The notes: a model not told the origin generated them from the sequence alone. DNA of 64,000 nucleotides from Bradyrhizobium sp. CSA207 (GCF_029051685.1 NZ_JAACFT010000003.1:62001-126000), one strand, 5' to 3'. Numbered from the stretch's first letter, positions 8,363 to 18,800 are shown. Numbers and translations: made by a program.

Positions 8363-8722
8363 ATGTCGCGCTTCGTGTGTCTCTCTATTGCTATCATTCT
8401 GTCGCTGGTGTCGGTCGCAGCTACGGCTGCGCCGATCAAGAAACGGCCGGCGCAAGCCTGGCATGGCTACGGCTTCCTGCCGGGCTATCGCCAGCCGCTG
8501 AGCAACAGCATTCCGCTCTACAAGCAGAAGGAGGCGATGCGCCGCCTCTCGCGCAGCGATCGCCGCCACTGGTACATCGATCCGGTCCCCCAATATTACG
8601 GCTGGGACGGCGAGTGGCGCTATTTCGGCCGTCCCGGCTTTGGCGGCGGCCGCTACAACGGCGGCAGCTTCGGTCCATGCTGGACACGGACACCGATCGG
8701 CGCGGTCTGGAATTGCGGGTGA
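8363..8722 (+). CDS. Small exported protein of unknown function
   Basis: The 119-residue protein has a signal peptide (SRFVCLSIAIILSLVSVAAT, cleaved after TAA) and a mature part rich in Trp, Tyr, Arg and Gly, with HWYIDPVPQYYGWDGEWRYF near the middle and two cysteines at the end (GPCW and WNCG) that could pair. An in-frame ATG at 8327 is possible, but the hydrophobic leader begins at 8363. No family is recognised; a periplasmic location is likely. Confidence 0.65.
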   Translation: MSRFVCLSIAIILSLVSVAATAAPIKKRPAQAWHGYGFLPGYRQPLSNSIPLYKQKEAMRRLSRSDRRHWYIDPVPQYYGWDGEWRYFGRPGFGGGRYNGGSFGPCWTRTPIGAVWNCG

Positions 8723-8787
8723 GGAGCCGGGGCTGATCGCGCGCTCAAAACGACGTTAGGCTCGTCAGTTTGGTGATGGTGGCGCGG

Positions 8788-8892
8788 GTATGTCCCGAAC
8801 AGCGACTCGAAACGAGCGTGAATAGCGTTGCGGTGTCGTGCCCCGGCTCTGCGCAGCAGCGCCAAGAAGCGTTACAGCGCGTCCGGGACACG
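8788..8892. repeat. Degenerate palindromic intergenic element (TGTCCCG-type)
   Basis: TGTCCCGAAC at the left and GTCCGGGACA at the right bound a GC-rich segment containing GCCCCGGCTCTGCGCAGCAG. It resembles a second class of intergenic palindrome known in Bradyrhizobium genomes. The arms are imperfect, so boundaries are approximate. Confidence 0.4.
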
Positions 8893-8921
8893 AGAGTGAG
8901 CGGCGCTGCTGCCTGATACTC

Positions 8922-9001
8922 CGTCATTGCGAGCGCAGCGAAGCAATCCAGAGTCTTTCCGCGGAGGGATTCTGGATTGCTTCGCTGCGCTCGCAATGAC
9001 G
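8922..9001. repeat. Palindromic repeat, family A
   Basis: Arms CGTCATTGCGAGCGCAGCGA and TCGCTGCGCTCGCAATGACG are an almost perfect inverted repeat, with AGCAATCCAGA/TCTGGATTGCT continuing inward. Further copies lie at 36077, 37625 and 45273, with a half copy at 15716-15757. It sits just after the stop of the gene that ends at 9024 and may help end transcription. Confidence 0.85.
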
Positions 9002-9023
9002 GCGTTGATGGGTCCTGCTCGTC

Positions 9024-10370
9024 TTACGAGAAGAAAGCGATCTTTTCGGCCTGGGTCATGCGGCGGAGCGGGGCCAGCGGATCGTTGGCGGGGGTGCGGG
9101 GCTTTTGCAGCATGCCGCTGGCGAGGATGGTGGCGCCGAGTGACTGTTCGGACATGGGCATGGGCGAGGGCATCGGCAGCGTTGCGGCCTGTGCCATCGC
9201 CGGCACGGGGCGCTCCATCACCTCGGCGGCGGCCGCTGCGATGGCATCAGTGAGGCGCGCCAGCGATTCCATCGCGATCGGCGCCTCGGCTACCTGCGGC
9301 TCTTCCGCAATCGGAGCCGGCGGCTCCGGAATCTCGGCGGCGACCGGCGCTGCGACTTCCGCGACGATCGGCTCGGGCATTGCCGCGGCGATCTCGACCG
9401 GCTCGACGATCTCGTCGAAATCCGGATCGGGCGCGGCCATCTCCATCGCGATGCGCTCGAGCACGGCTTCGTCCTCGGCCTCCGCGGCCGCATCGAACGG
9501 AAGCTCTTCGGCGGTCTCGGCGAGGGCGGCAGGCTCGTCCTCAGCCGCAGCGAAGCTCTCGTCCACCGCGACATGGCTTTCGGCGATGACCTGCGACGCA
9601 ACGGAGGCGTCCATCGTCTCCTCGGCAAAGGACATCGCTTCAACGGGCGCGGCGATCTCAACGGCGGCTTCAGACGCCGGAGCCGCGGCGATGTCTTGCA
9701 GGGCCTCCGCAAAAGCCGCGGGCGCTTCGCTCGCCATCGCGGCGGGCGCGGTCTCAGCCGGCGGAACGTCCGCCATCGCGGGCGCCTCTTGCGCCGGGGA
9801 CGGCGGCACCGCCACCTGCGGCGCTGCGCTGTCGTCCGCGTCGGTCTGGGCCACCCGGTCCTTCAAGAGATCGAAAGCGGCCGCAAGGTCGGCGCGCGGG
9901 TCGATGCTCAAAACCTGCGTGCAGGCGGTCTCGATGGCGGCGAGCTGCGAATCAATCAGATCGCAGATTCGCCCGTCGGCGCCGATTTCGCGCCAGCGCC
10001 AGGAGATCTCCTTGATGATGCGCACCCCGCGCTGGATCGGCCCGGCGCTGGCCTCGATCGCGGCGGGGTCGAACGCCCCGATCGCGATCGTCTCGGCCTC
10101 CCGGATGGCGTGGCGGATCTGGACCAGCGCCTCGGGCAAGCGGTCCTCGACGATGGGTTGTCGCTGCGCCGCAAGGGTTTCCTCGATTTTCGCGACCGCA
10201 TCGAGCACCATGCTGGTGTCGGCATTGCGGTTGCGCCTGGCAAATTCGCCGAGGAACCAGCGGCCGCGCGCAGTCTCCATGAAGGCTTCGCGGATCGCGT
10301 CGTAGTCCTGCTCGTTCGGCTCGGCCGCACGGGCAGACATAGGCGAGAGGGCAAATGCTTCAGAGGCCAT
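9024..10370 (-). CDS. Conserved acidic Ala/Glu/Pro-rich protein, unknown function
   Basis: The 448-residue protein has a conserved, structured N-terminal part (residues about 15-170), including DYDAIREAFMETARGRWFLG and FARRNRNADTSMVLDAVAKI, predicted helical. A long acidic, alanine- and proline-rich, probably disordered region follows, then a short conserved C-terminus ending DPLAPLRRMTQAEKIAFFS. A structured head, disordered linker and conserved tail suggest an adaptor-like cytoplasmic protein. Start 10370 was chosen where the conserved sequence begins. No named family is recognised with confidence. It diverges from the MFS gene at 10446. Confidence 0.75.
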   Translation of the reverse strand: MASEAFALSPMSARAAEPNEQDYDAIREAFMETARGRWFLGEFARRNRNADTSMVLDAVAKIEETLAAQRQPIVEDRLPEALVQIRHAIREAETIAIGAFDPAAIEASAGPIQRGVRIIKEISWRWREIGADGRICDLIDSQLAAIETACTQVLSIDPRADLAAAFDLLKDRVAQTDADDSAAPQVAVPPSPAQEAPAMADVPPAETAPAAMASEAPAAFAEALQDIAAAPASEAAVEIAAPVEAMSFAEETMDASVASQVIAESHVAVDESFAAAEDEPAALAETAEELPFDAAAEAEDEAVLERIAMEMAAPDPDFDEIVEPVEIAAAMPEPIVAEVAAPVAAEIPEPPAPIAEEPQVAEAPIAMESLARLTDAIAAAAAEVMERPVPAMAQAATLPMPSPMPMSEQSLGATILASGMLQKPRTPANDPLAPLRRMTQAEKIAFFS

Positions 10371-10445
10371 GTCATTCTCGTCGCGCAAATCACTGCGCGT
10401 TACGCTAACGATCACCACGATATCGACCGAATCGCAATTGGTTTG

Positions 10446-11642
10446 ATGGCGCCCGAATCACAAATCCCCATCGCAGCGTCCGAAAAGCGGCGATTCGCCG
10501 TGCGGCTGGCGCTGTTCTATTCGGCGGTCTTCGCGGTCTCGGGCACGCATCTGCCGTTCTTTCCGGTCTGGCTGAAAGCGATCGGCATCGACGCCGCCTG
10601 GATCGGCATCATCAACGCGCTGCCGGCGATCACGCGATTCACCACGCTGCCTTACGCCACCGCCCTTGCCGAAAAGCGCCATGCCGTTCGCGCCGGCATG
10701 ATGGTGTCGGTGCTGGCGACCGCGGTGGGCTTTGCGGCGGTCGGCTTGCAGCAGCAGCCGCTGGCGCTGCTCCTGATCTATGCGCTGACCTGCATGATGT
10801 GGACGCCGACGATCCCGCTCACCGACGCCTATGCGCTGCGCGGCGTCGCCCGCTACGGCATCGACTACGGGCCGGTGCGGCTGTGGGGCTCGGCGGCCTT
10901 CGCCGCCGGCTCGCTTGCCTGCGGCTATCTCGTCGACATCATTGCCGCGCGCGAGCTGATCTGGGTCATCGTCGCGTGGGCTGTCGTGGCAGTGCTCGCC
11001 AGCCTGTTGCTCCAGCCACTGGACGATGTGCGGCGCAGGAGCGCGGAGATACCCGCCGGCAAGGCGCTGCTGCGCGATGCCGGCTTCTGGGCCGTCATCC
11101 TCTCGGCGGCGCTGATCCAGGGCAGTCACGTCGCCTACTACACGTTCTCGGCCATCAACTGGCAGGCCCATGGCCTTGGCGGGCTGACCATCGCCGGCCT
11201 TTGGACGTTGGGAGTGATCGCCGAGATCGTCGTCTTCGCGCTATCGCCGCGCGTTTCGTTGCATCCATCCTCGCTGATGGCGATCGGCGGTGCGAGCGCC
11301 GTCGTGCGCTGGGTCGTCACAGCGCACGATCCGCCGCTGGCGCTGCTGGCGGTCGTACAACTCGGGCACGGCCTGACCTTCGGAATGACCATCCTCGGCA
11401 CCATGAATCTGCTGGTGCAGCGCGTGCCGTCGCATCAGATCGCGCGCGGGCAGGGCTATTATGCCGCGTGCATCGGCTTATTGGGCGCGACGACCTCGAT
11501 CGCGTCGGGCGCGATCTACGCCCGCATCGGCGACGGCCTGTATTATGTGATGGCCGCGATGGCCGGCCTCGGTGCGCTCCTGATCTGGTCGGCACGGCAC
11601 CGGCTCAAGGCTCATCCCCAGAGCGAGGAGTCCGGCGGATAG
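10446..11642 (+). CDS. MFS transporter (HcaT/nucleoside-symporter-like)
   Basis: The 398-residue inner-membrane protein has about 12 hydrophobic segments. The start FAVRLALFYSAVFAVSGTHL then PFFPVWLKAIG and the region YGPVRLWGSAAFAAGSLACG are typical of the MFS_1-like branch that contains the 3-phenylpropionate carrier HcaT and NupG-like symporters. The substrate is not predictable. Its last 31 bases overlap the 3' end of the convergent epimerase gene. Confidence 0.82.
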   Translation: MAPESQIPIAASEKRRFAVRLALFYSAVFAVSGTHLPFFPVWLKAIGIDAAWIGIINALPAITRFTTLPYATALAEKRHAVRAGMMVSVLATAVGFAAVGLQQQPLALLLIYALTCMMWTPTIPLTDAYALRGVARYGIDYGPVRLWGSAAFAAGSLACGYLVDIIAARELIWVIVAWAVVAVLASLLLQPLDDVRRRSAEIPAGKALLRDAGFWAVILSAALIQGSHVAYYTFSAINWQAHGLGGLTIAGLWTLGVIAEIVVFALSPRVSLHPSSLMAIGGASAVVRWVVTAHDPPLALLAVVQLGHGLTFGMTILGTMNLLVQRVPSHQIARGQGYYAACIGLLGATTSIASGAIYARIGDGLYYVMAAMAGLGALLIWSARHRLKAHPQSEESGG

Positions 11643-12607
11643 ACCAGGCTGTCATCGTAACGCAGCCCATGATCGCGGTCGCGTGCCAGCAGCAGGGGAC
11701 CGTCGAGATCGACGAAGCGCGCCTGCGGGGTAACCAGCATCGCCGGCGCCATCGATAGCGAGGTGGCGACCATGCAGCCGATCATGATCTCGAAGCCGAG
11801 CGCCTGTGCGGCGTCCGCCATCGCGAGCGCCTCGGTGAGGCCGCCGGTCTTGTCGAGCTTGATGTTCACGGCGTCATAGCGCGCGCGGAGCGGCGCGAGC
11901 GAAGAGCGGTCATGCACGCTCTCGTCGGCACAGACCGCGAGCGGTCGCTTGATCCGCGCTAGCGCATCGTCCTTGCCGGCCGGCAGCGGCTGTTCGACCA
12001 GGGTGACGCCGGCGGCGTCGCAGGCGGCGAGGTTGTATTCCAGATTGGCCTCGGTCCAGGCCTCGTTGGCGTCCACGATCAGCTCCGATTCGGGGGCGGC
12101 CTTGCGCACCGCCGCGATTCTGGCGTCGTCGCCGTCGCCGCCAAGCTTGATCTTGAGCAGCGGCCGGTGCGCCGCCCTGGCGGTCGCCGCCGCCATCGCC
12201 TCGGGGGTGCCGAGCGAGATGGTGTAGGCCGTGGTGCGCTCGCCCGGCACCGGGCGGTCCAGCAGGCCCCAGGCTCGTAGGCCTGCGGCCTTGGCCTCAA
12301 GGTCGATCAGGGCACAATCCAGCGCGTTGCGGGCCGCTCCTAGCGGCATGGCGGATTGCAGGGCCTGCCGGGTGAGACCGCCAGCCACGGCGTCCTGCAT
12401 GGCCTGGATGGCCGCAAGCGCAGCTTCAGGGGTCTCGCCATAGCGGGGATAGGGCACGCACTCGCCGCGGCCTGTCAGACCGTCCCTTCTGACCTCGGCC
12501 ACGACAGTCACGGCCTCGGTCTTGGCGCCCCGGCTGATCGTGAAGCTGCCGGCGATCGGGAAGCGCTCGATTCGCGCGCGAAGTGCCGGAACTTTGCTGG
12601 AAGTCAT
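11612..12607 (-). CDS. Enolase-superfamily epimerase (L-Ala-D/L-Glu epimerase or N-acetyl-D-Glu racemase DgcA)
   Basis: The 331-residue protein belongs to the muconate-lactonizing-enzyme subgroup. The KxK catalytic motif is LLKIKLG, the metal ligands are in IVDANEAWT, VEQPLP and CADESVHD, and the second catalytic lysine is in VNIKLDKTGG. Length and motifs fit dipeptide epimerases of murein recycling and the related DgcA, which is usually next to dgcN. No dgcN or murein gene is visible here, so substrate assignment stays open. The 3' end overlaps the MFS gene tail to tail. Confidence 0.85.
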   Translation of the reverse strand: MTSSKVPALRARIERFPIAGSFTISRGAKTEAVTVVAEVRRDGLTGRGECVPYPRYGETPEAALAAIQAMQDAVAGGLTRQALQSAMPLGAARNALDCALIDLEAKAAGLRAWGLLDRPVPGERTTAYTISLGTPEAMAAATARAAHRPLLKIKLGGDGDDARIAAVRKAAPESELIVDANEAWTEANLEYNLAACDAAGVTLVEQPLPAGKDDALARIKRPLAVCADESVHDRSSLAPLRARYDAVNIKLDKTGGLTEALAMADAAQALGFEIMIGCMVATSLSMAPAMLVTPQARFVDLDGPLLLARDRDHGLRYDDSLVYPPDSSLWG

Positions 12608-12725
12608 TTTGAACTCTGGCGAAATCTGAACCTGCTAGTTACCTGTTGCAACTAACAATGGCCAGTTGGGGTACCTTTTCTAGGCAAGGGCGCGTGCGCA
12701 TCCATCACTTTTTCTCCGCCCGGGC

Positions 12726-13874
12726 ATGGGAGCGGACATCTTGAGCGGCGATCCGAAGCTGGAACGGATTGCCAAGGGCAATGCGCTGGCACTCTGCGCT
12801 ACCGGAACCTGGACCGCGAGCTTCGCGCCGGTCCTGGAACGGATGGTCGCGGATGCCGAGAAGCTGGCCGGCGGTTCGCAAAGCATCTTCATCGACGTGT
12901 CCGAGGTCGCCAAGCTCGACACTTTCGGCGCCTGGCTAATCGAGCGGCTGCGCCGCAGCCTCACCCAGGGTGCCGTCGAGGCGCAAATCGCGGGACTCTC
13001 CGCCAACTATTCGAGCCTCGTCGACGAGGTCCGCCGGGTCAGGGCGACGCCCGTGATCGATACCGGTGCGATCACCATCACCGGCATGCTGGAGCAGATC
13101 GGCCGGGCCGTGGCCGGTGTCGCCGGCACGGTGGCAGGCTTGATCGACATGCTCGGCGCGGTGCTCGCGGCGTGCGGGCGCGTGCTAATCCATCCGCGCT
13201 CGCTCCGCCTGACCTCGACCGTGCATCATCTGGAGCAGGTCTGCTGGCGCGCGGTGCCGATCGTGGTGCTGATCACCTTCCTGATCGGCTGCATCATCGC
13301 CCAGCAGGGCATCTTCCACTTCCGCCGCTTCGGCGCCGATCTCTTCGTCGTCGACATGCTCGGCGTGCTGGTGCTGCGCGAGATCGGCGTCTTGCTCGTC
13401 GCGATCATGGTCGCGGGCCGTTCGGGCAGCGCCTACACCGCCGAGCTCGGCTCGATGAAAATGCGCGAGGAGATCGACGCGCTGCGCACCATGGGCTTTG
13501 ACCCGATCGAGGTTTTGGTGTTGCCGCGCATGCTGGCGCTGGTGCTGGCGCTGCCGATCCTGGCCTTTCTCGGCGCGATGGCCGCGCTCTATGGCGGCGG
13601 TCTCGTCGCCTGGCTCTATGGCGGCGTCGAGCCCGAAGCCTTTCTGCTGCGGCTGCGCGACGCCATTTCGATCGACCATTTCATCGTCGGCATCGTCAAG
13701 GCACCAGTCATGGCGGCGGTGATCGGCATTGTCGCCTGCGTCGAGGGGCTTGCGGTGCAGGGCAGCGCGGAATCGCTCGGACAGCACACGACATCCTCGG
13801 TGGTGAAGGGGATCTTCTTCGTCATCGTCATGGACGGCGTGTTCGCGATCTTCTTTGCCTCCATCGGGATGTGA
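12726..13874 (+). CDS. MlaE-family lipid ABC transporter permease with N-terminal STAS domain
   Basis: The 382-residue protein has an STAS-like domain (residues about 10-115, with FIDVSEVAKLDTFGAWLIER) fused to the MlaE/YrbE permease (about 155-380), whose hallmark AGRSGSAYTAELGSMKMREE is intact. In the E. coli Mla system the STAS part is the separate protein MlaB; here one gene provides both. It is the first of three coupled genes (TGATG overlap with the ATPase) for phospholipid transport between inner and outer membranes. Confidence 0.92.
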   Translation: MGADILSGDPKLERIAKGNALALCATGTWTASFAPVLERMVADAEKLAGGSQSIFIDVSEVAKLDTFGAWLIERLRRSLTQGAVEAQIAGLSANYSSLVDEVRRVRATPVIDTGAITITGMLEQIGRAVAGVAGTVAGLIDMLGAVLAACGRVLIHPRSLRLTSTVHHLEQVCWRAVPIVVLITFLIGCIIAQQGIFHFRRFGADLFVVDMLGVLVLREIGVLLVAIMVAGRSGSAYTAELGSMKMREEIDALRTMGFDPIEVLVLPRMLALVLALPILAFLGAMAALYGGGLVAWLYGGVEPEAFLLRLRDAISIDHFIVGIVKAPVMAAVIGIVACVEGLAVQGSAESLGQHTTSSVVKGIFFVIVMDGVFAIFFASIGM

Positions 13875-14647
13875 TGATGGCCGGCGAGATCCAAAACCCC
13901 ATCATCCGCGTCCGCGACATCACCGTGCAGTTCGGCACGACGCGCGTGCTCGACGGCCTCAACCTCGACGTCAAGCGCGGCGAGATTTTGGGCTTCGTCG
14001 GCCCTTCCGGTGCCGGCAAGTCGGTGCTGACGCGCACCATCATCGGTCTCGTGCCGAAGGTTGCCGGCCGCATCGAGGTGTTCGGCGTCGATCTGGATGC
14101 GTCCAATACGTCGCAGCGCCGCAACGTGGAGCGGCGCTGGGGCGTGCTGTTCCAGCAGGGCGCGCTGTTCTCCTCGCTGACCGTGCGGCAGAACATCCAG
14201 TTTCCGATGCGCGAATACTTGCGGGTCTCGCAGCGGCTGATGGACGAGATCACCATCGCCAAGCTCACCATGGTCGGCCTCAAGCCCGAAGTGGCCGAGC
14301 GCTTTCCGTCCGAGCTCTCCGGCGGCATGATCAAGCGCGTGGCGCTGGCGCGCGCGCTGTCGCTCGATCCGGACCTCGTCTTCCTGGACGAGCCGACCTC
14401 GGGCCTTGATCCGATCGGCGCCGGCGATTTCGACGAGCTGGTCAGGACGCTCCAGCGCACTTTGGGGCTGACCGTTTTCATGGTAACCCACGACCTCGAC
14501 AGCCTTTACACAGCTTGCGACCGCATCGCCGTTTTAGGGAACGGTAAGATCATTGCGGCAGGGTCGATCGCCGACATGCAGGCCTCGCAGCATCCCTGGC
14601 TGAGGCAATATTTCCATGGCAAGCGCGCTCGCGCGGTGATGGGCTGA
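13874..14647 (+). CDS. MlaF-like lipid ABC transporter ATP-binding protein
   Basis: The 257-residue ATPase has Walker A GPSGAGKS, the Q-loop in GVLFQQGALFSSLTV, the ABC signature LSGGMIKRVALARAL, Walker B LVFLDEPTSGLDP and the switch His in MVTHD. It powers the permease encoded just upstream. The start overlaps the permease stop; alternative starts GTG 13871 and ATG 13877 change the protein by one residue each way. Confidence 0.93.
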   Translation: MMAGEIQNPIIRVRDITVQFGTTRVLDGLNLDVKRGEILGFVGPSGAGKSVLTRTIIGLVPKVAGRIEVFGVDLDASNTSQRRNVERRWGVLFQQGALFSSLTVRQNIQFPMREYLRVSQRLMDEITIAKLTMVGLKPEVAERFPSELSGGMIKRVALARALSLDPDLVFLDEPTSGLDPIGAGDFDELVRTLQRTLGLTVFMVTHDLDSLYTACDRIAVLGNGKIIAAGSIADMQASQHPWLRQYFHGKRARAVMG

Positions 14648-14663
14648 GGTGCCGGAGTAGCTG

Positions 14664-15545
14664 ATGGAAACGCGGGCAAATTACGTACTGATCGGATCGT
14701 TCACGCTGGCGGTGATCGCTGCCGCGATCGGCTTCGTGTTGTGGTTCCAGTCGCTGCACACCACCAAGCAGCGCAGCCCGCTGCGCGTCGTGTTCGAGGG
14801 TCCGGCGGCGGGCCTGCGCAACGGCGGCAGCGTCAATTTCAACGGTATCCGGGTGGGCGAGGTGGTCTCGGTGAAGCTCGACAACCCGCGGCGGGTTGTC
14901 GCACTCGCCATGGTCGAGAACAATGCCCCGATCCGCAAGGACACCCTCGTCGGCCTCGAATTCCAGGGCCTCACCGGTGTTGCCGCGATCTCGCTCAAGG
15001 GCGGCGAGGAGGCGGCGCCCGCGCCGCCGCTCGACGAGGACGGCATTCCGACACTGACGGCCGATCCCAACAAGCTTCAAGACGTCACCGAGGCGATCCG
15101 CGGTACGCTCCAGAACATCAACAAGATCGTCGCCGACAATCAGGAGTCGGTGAAGAACTCGCTGAAGAATCTCGAGATCTTCACCAATTCGCTCGCGCGC
15201 AACTCCGAGAAGATCGATGGCGTGATGGCCAAGGTCGACGGCGTGGTGCTCAAGGCCGACAGTCTCATGCTCGGCCTCAACACGCTGGCCGGCGGCAAGG
15301 ATGGCGGCGAACTGTTCCAGGCCGTGAAGTCGATACGCGAGCTGGCCGATGACTTCGACAAGCGCTCCGGCGCACTGATGACTGACGGCCGGCGCACCCT
15401 CGGCGACATCAGCCGTGCCGTGAACAATTTCGATCGCAACCCGACCCGCGTGCTGTTTGGCGCCAGCAACAGCGCGCCACCGGCTGCTCCGCCGCCCGCC
15501 GAGGCGCCGAAGCCCGCGGCCGCGAACGAGCGCAAGCGGCAGTAG
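14664..15545 (+). CDS. MlaD/MCE-domain lipid-binding protein
   Basis: The 293-residue protein has one N-terminal transmembrane segment (YVLIGSFTLAVIAAAIGFVL), an MCE domain (about 38-125, with GLRNGGSVNFNGIRVGEVVS and LVGLEFQGLTGVAAISLKGG), a long periplasmic helical region and a Pro/Ala-rich tail. MCE proteins form hexameric rings that carry lipid across the periplasm. In many alphaproteobacteria an auxiliary lipoprotein gene follows, but none does here; the next DNA is a repeat and a convergent gene. Confidence 0.92.
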   Translation: METRANYVLIGSFTLAVIAAAIGFVLWFQSLHTTKQRSPLRVVFEGPAAGLRNGGSVNFNGIRVGEVVSVKLDNPRRVVALAMVENNAPIRKDTLVGLEFQGLTGVAAISLKGGEEAAPAPPLDEDGIPTLTADPNKLQDVTEAIRGTLQNINKIVADNQESVKNSLKNLEIFTNSLARNSEKIDGVMAKVDGVVLKADSLMLGLNTLAGGKDGGELFQAVKSIRELADDFDKRSGALMTDGRRTLGDISRAVNNFDRNPTRVLFGASNSAPPAAPPPAEAPKPAAANERKRQ

Positions 15546-15553
15546 CGGCGAAC

Positions 15554-15697
15554 CCTTCTCCCCTTGTGGGAGAAGGTGGCGCGCGCAGCGCGTCGGATGA
15601 GGGGTTCCTCTCCGCGCGCGCATCTCCCTCAGTTGAATACGAGGCGACAACCCCTCATCCGGCGCTTCGCGCCACCTTCTCCCACAAGGGGAGAAGG
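15554..15697. repeat. Palindromic intergenic repeat (CCTTCTCCCC-type)
   Basis: Arms CCTTCTCCCCTTGTGGGAGA and its complement at 15678-15697 enclose GGATGAGGGGTT/AACCCCTCATCC and GCGC-rich loops. It stands between the convergent MCE gene and the RgsE-like gene. A half copy of repeat family A (GTCTGGATTGCTTCG to CAATGACGG) follows at about 15719-15757. Confidence 0.75.
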
Positions 15698-15764
15698 AAA
15701 GGGACTGCGAGGAAGCAGTCTGGATTGCTTCGTCGCAAGGGCTCCTCGCAATGACGGCTCAAAC

Positions 15765-15794
15765 AAAAAACGGAGGCCGCAAGGCCTCTGTTTT
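15765..15794. terminator. Bidirectional intrinsic terminator
   Basis: An A-rich run, the stem GAGGCC-GCAA-GGCCTC and a TGTTTT tail form a hairpin that can end transcription from both sides. It lies between the convergent mla operon and the RgsE-like gene. Confidence 0.65.
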
Positions 15795-15832
15795 CATTCG
15801 CTATTCGCTCCTCGCCATTCGCGAGCTTCGTT

Positions 15833-18800
15833 TTACCCCAGCCGACCCGCCGCATGCGCGAGCAGGGTGTAGACCAGGCCCGTCTCCGAGGTCAGGTGGT
15901 TGCGCAGCTCTTGCGGACCGCGGCCGTCGCGGGCGACTTCGTCGAGCAGGCGTTCGAACTCGGCGACGTAGCGGTCGACCGTGCCCTTGAAGTTGCGGTC
16001 GGCGCGGTACTTGCGGGCGACCTCGTCAAAGGCCTTCTGGCCGGCGGGCGTGTAGAGGCGCTTGGTGAAGGCCTTGTTCTCGCCACGCTGGTAGCGGTCC
16101 CACATCTCGGCGGCGAGGTTGCGGTCCATCAGCCGGCCAATGTCGAGCGATAGCGATTCCAGCGGATTGCCCCCACCCTGCGGCGCTTGCGGCTGCGGAG
16201 CGGGTGCAGCGCGGCCGCGCGGGGCCTCACGTCCGGTCGGAGCACCCTGGTTGGCGTCCGTGCGGCTCAAGAGGTCGGAGAGCCAGCCGTCACGGCCCTG
16301 GTCGTTGCCGGCGGGTGCGACCGGCGGCGCTTCGGTGCGGCGCGAGGCCGGCATGCCGAGGTCCGGCGGCGGCAGGGTGGAGGCACTGCCGGTGTCGCGC
16401 ATGCGCGTCTCGGTGCCGCGGCCGCCGACCGCTGCCATCGCCGGCTCTTCCTGGCGCTGCTGCACACTGGCGCGGCCGGTCGTAGTGACGTCGAGGCCGC
16501 GGCCATGCTGGGCCACAATGCGGTTGAGCTCGGCGAGCGCCTCGATCTGGTCGACGATCACTTTGCGCATCTGCGCAGTGCTCTCGGCGGCCTCCTGCGG
16601 CATCTCGAGCACCCCGCGGCGCAGCTCGTTGCGGGTGGCTTCGAGCTCGTTGTGCATCTCGAACGCCATCTGCTTCATGCTGGAGACGAGGTTGCCGAAC
16701 TTCTCGGCCGACTGCTTGAACATCGCATCCGCTTCGTCGGTGGTCTGGCGGTAGATGTCGTGCATGGTCTCGATGGTCTGCCGATGCTCCTCTTCGGAGG
16801 CCGACCGCACCGCCTCGAACTGGCGGGTGATCGCGGCAGATCCCGCACCGGCAGTCTCCGCCACGACGCGGGCGATGTCGCGGGCGCGCTCTTCGGCGGC
16901 GGCAAGCGATTCATCGAGCAGGCCGGTGAAGCGCGACAGCCGCTGGTCGAGATCGGCGGTACGCAGGTCGATCGTGGTGACGAGCGACTCCAGCGCCTGC
17001 TTGCGTTCGGCGAGCGAAGCGGTGGTATTCTTGTTGCTCTGCTCGACGACCTGCGCGGCATCGACGAGTGCCTTGCCGTGCGCGTCGAACTGGGTCGACA
17101 GCTCGCCGAGATCCAGCAGCGCCTTCGTGGTCTTGCTGTTGAAGACGTTGAGCTGGTCTTCGAGGTTCTGCGTCGCCGCGCCGTTGCGCGAGGTGACGTC
17201 GTTCATTGCCGAGACGAAATCGGCAACGCGCGTCACCAGCGCCCGCTCGAGCGAGTTGAGGTTGTCGTGGGCGCCGGTCAGCACCTCCTGGAGCAGGATG
17301 TTGCCTTCGCGCAGGCGCTCGAACAGCGCCACCGTGTCGGTGCGCAGGATCTTGCTGGTCTCCTGCATCTCGGTGACGGCCGCGATCGAGACCTGGCGCG
17401 ACTGGTCGATCGCCGCCCGCGAGGCCTGCTCGAGGTCCTTGAGCGACTTGTTGACCGCACCGGTGGCGATCTCGCTCGCCGAGTTGATCGTGCGGGCCAC
17501 TTCGGAGCCGTTGCCCATCATCGTCTGCGAGAACGCGTGGCCGCGCGTTTCGATCGACTTCAGCGCGTCGGAGGTGACGCGGTCGATGTCGAGCGTGAGC
17601 TGGCTGGTCTTGGAGCCGATCGCATCCACCAGCGAACCGCGCTTGGCGTCGATCATGTTCGCAAGGCGGTCGGACTGCTGCTGCACGTAGGTGACGATCT
17701 CGTCGGTCTTGCCGGTCATGGCCTGGCCGAAGCTGCTGCTGGCGGCGAGCACCGAACGCTCGACATCGGCCGAGCTCGACTTGACCCGCGAGCTCGCCTC
17801 GTTGGAGGCGTTGATCAGCGCGTTCTGGGCGTTGAGCGCGCTGGTCTGGATGTCGTTGGTCGCATTCGCAGTAGCCGTGCTCAGGGTGCGCTCGATCTCG
17901 GTCGAGATGGTGCGGATCTGGCTCGCGGCGTCCGCCGACGTCGAGGTCAGCGAACTCTGCGCCTCGCGTGCGCTGTTGAGGATGGTCGAGGCGGTATCGG
18001 CGCCGACCGCGGTCAGGGTGCGCTCGATGTCCGTGGTCAGGGACTTGATTTGGCTCGCCGCATCGGTCGATGCGGAGATCAGCGTGCCCTGGGCCTCGCG
18101 CACGCCGCTGGTGAGCGCCTCGATGGTGGCGCCGCCGGCGGTCGCCAGCGCGCGCTGCATCTCGGCCGCGAGCGAGCGGACCTGGCCGGTCTGTTCCGCC
18201 GAGACCGCGAGCAGGGTGCTCTGGGCGTCGCGGGCACTGGTCGTGATCGTCTCGGCGGTCATCTGGCCCGCCTGCGACAGCGAGCGATGCACCTCGGCCG
18301 CGAGCGACTTGACCTGGCTCGCCGCGTCCGAAGACGCCGTGACCAGGGTGTTCTGGGCCTCGCGGGCGCCGGTCATGATGGTCTCTGCCGTCGAGGTGCC
18401 CGCCATCGAGAGCGAGCGCTGGACGTCGGACGACAGCGCCTTGATCTGGTTGGCGGTCTCGGTCGAGGCCGCGATCAGCGTGCCCTGCGCATCGCGTGCG
18501 CCGGCGGTGATCGACTCGGCCGTGGCGGAGCCGGCCATCGACAGCGAGCGCTGCACGTCGGCGGTGAGCGTCTTGACGTGGTTGGCCGCGTCCGAAGAGG
18601 CGGTGACGAGCGTAGTCTGCACCTCTCGGGCGCCGGCCAGGATGGAGGCCGCGGTTGCCGAGCCTGCCGCCGACAGCGTGCGTTCGACGTCGGCCGACAG
18701 CGACTTGATCTGGTTGGACGCATCGCCCGATGCCGCAACCAGGGTCGACTGCGCCTCGCGGGCGCTGCTCAGGATCGAGTTGGCAGCGCCCGTTCCGACC

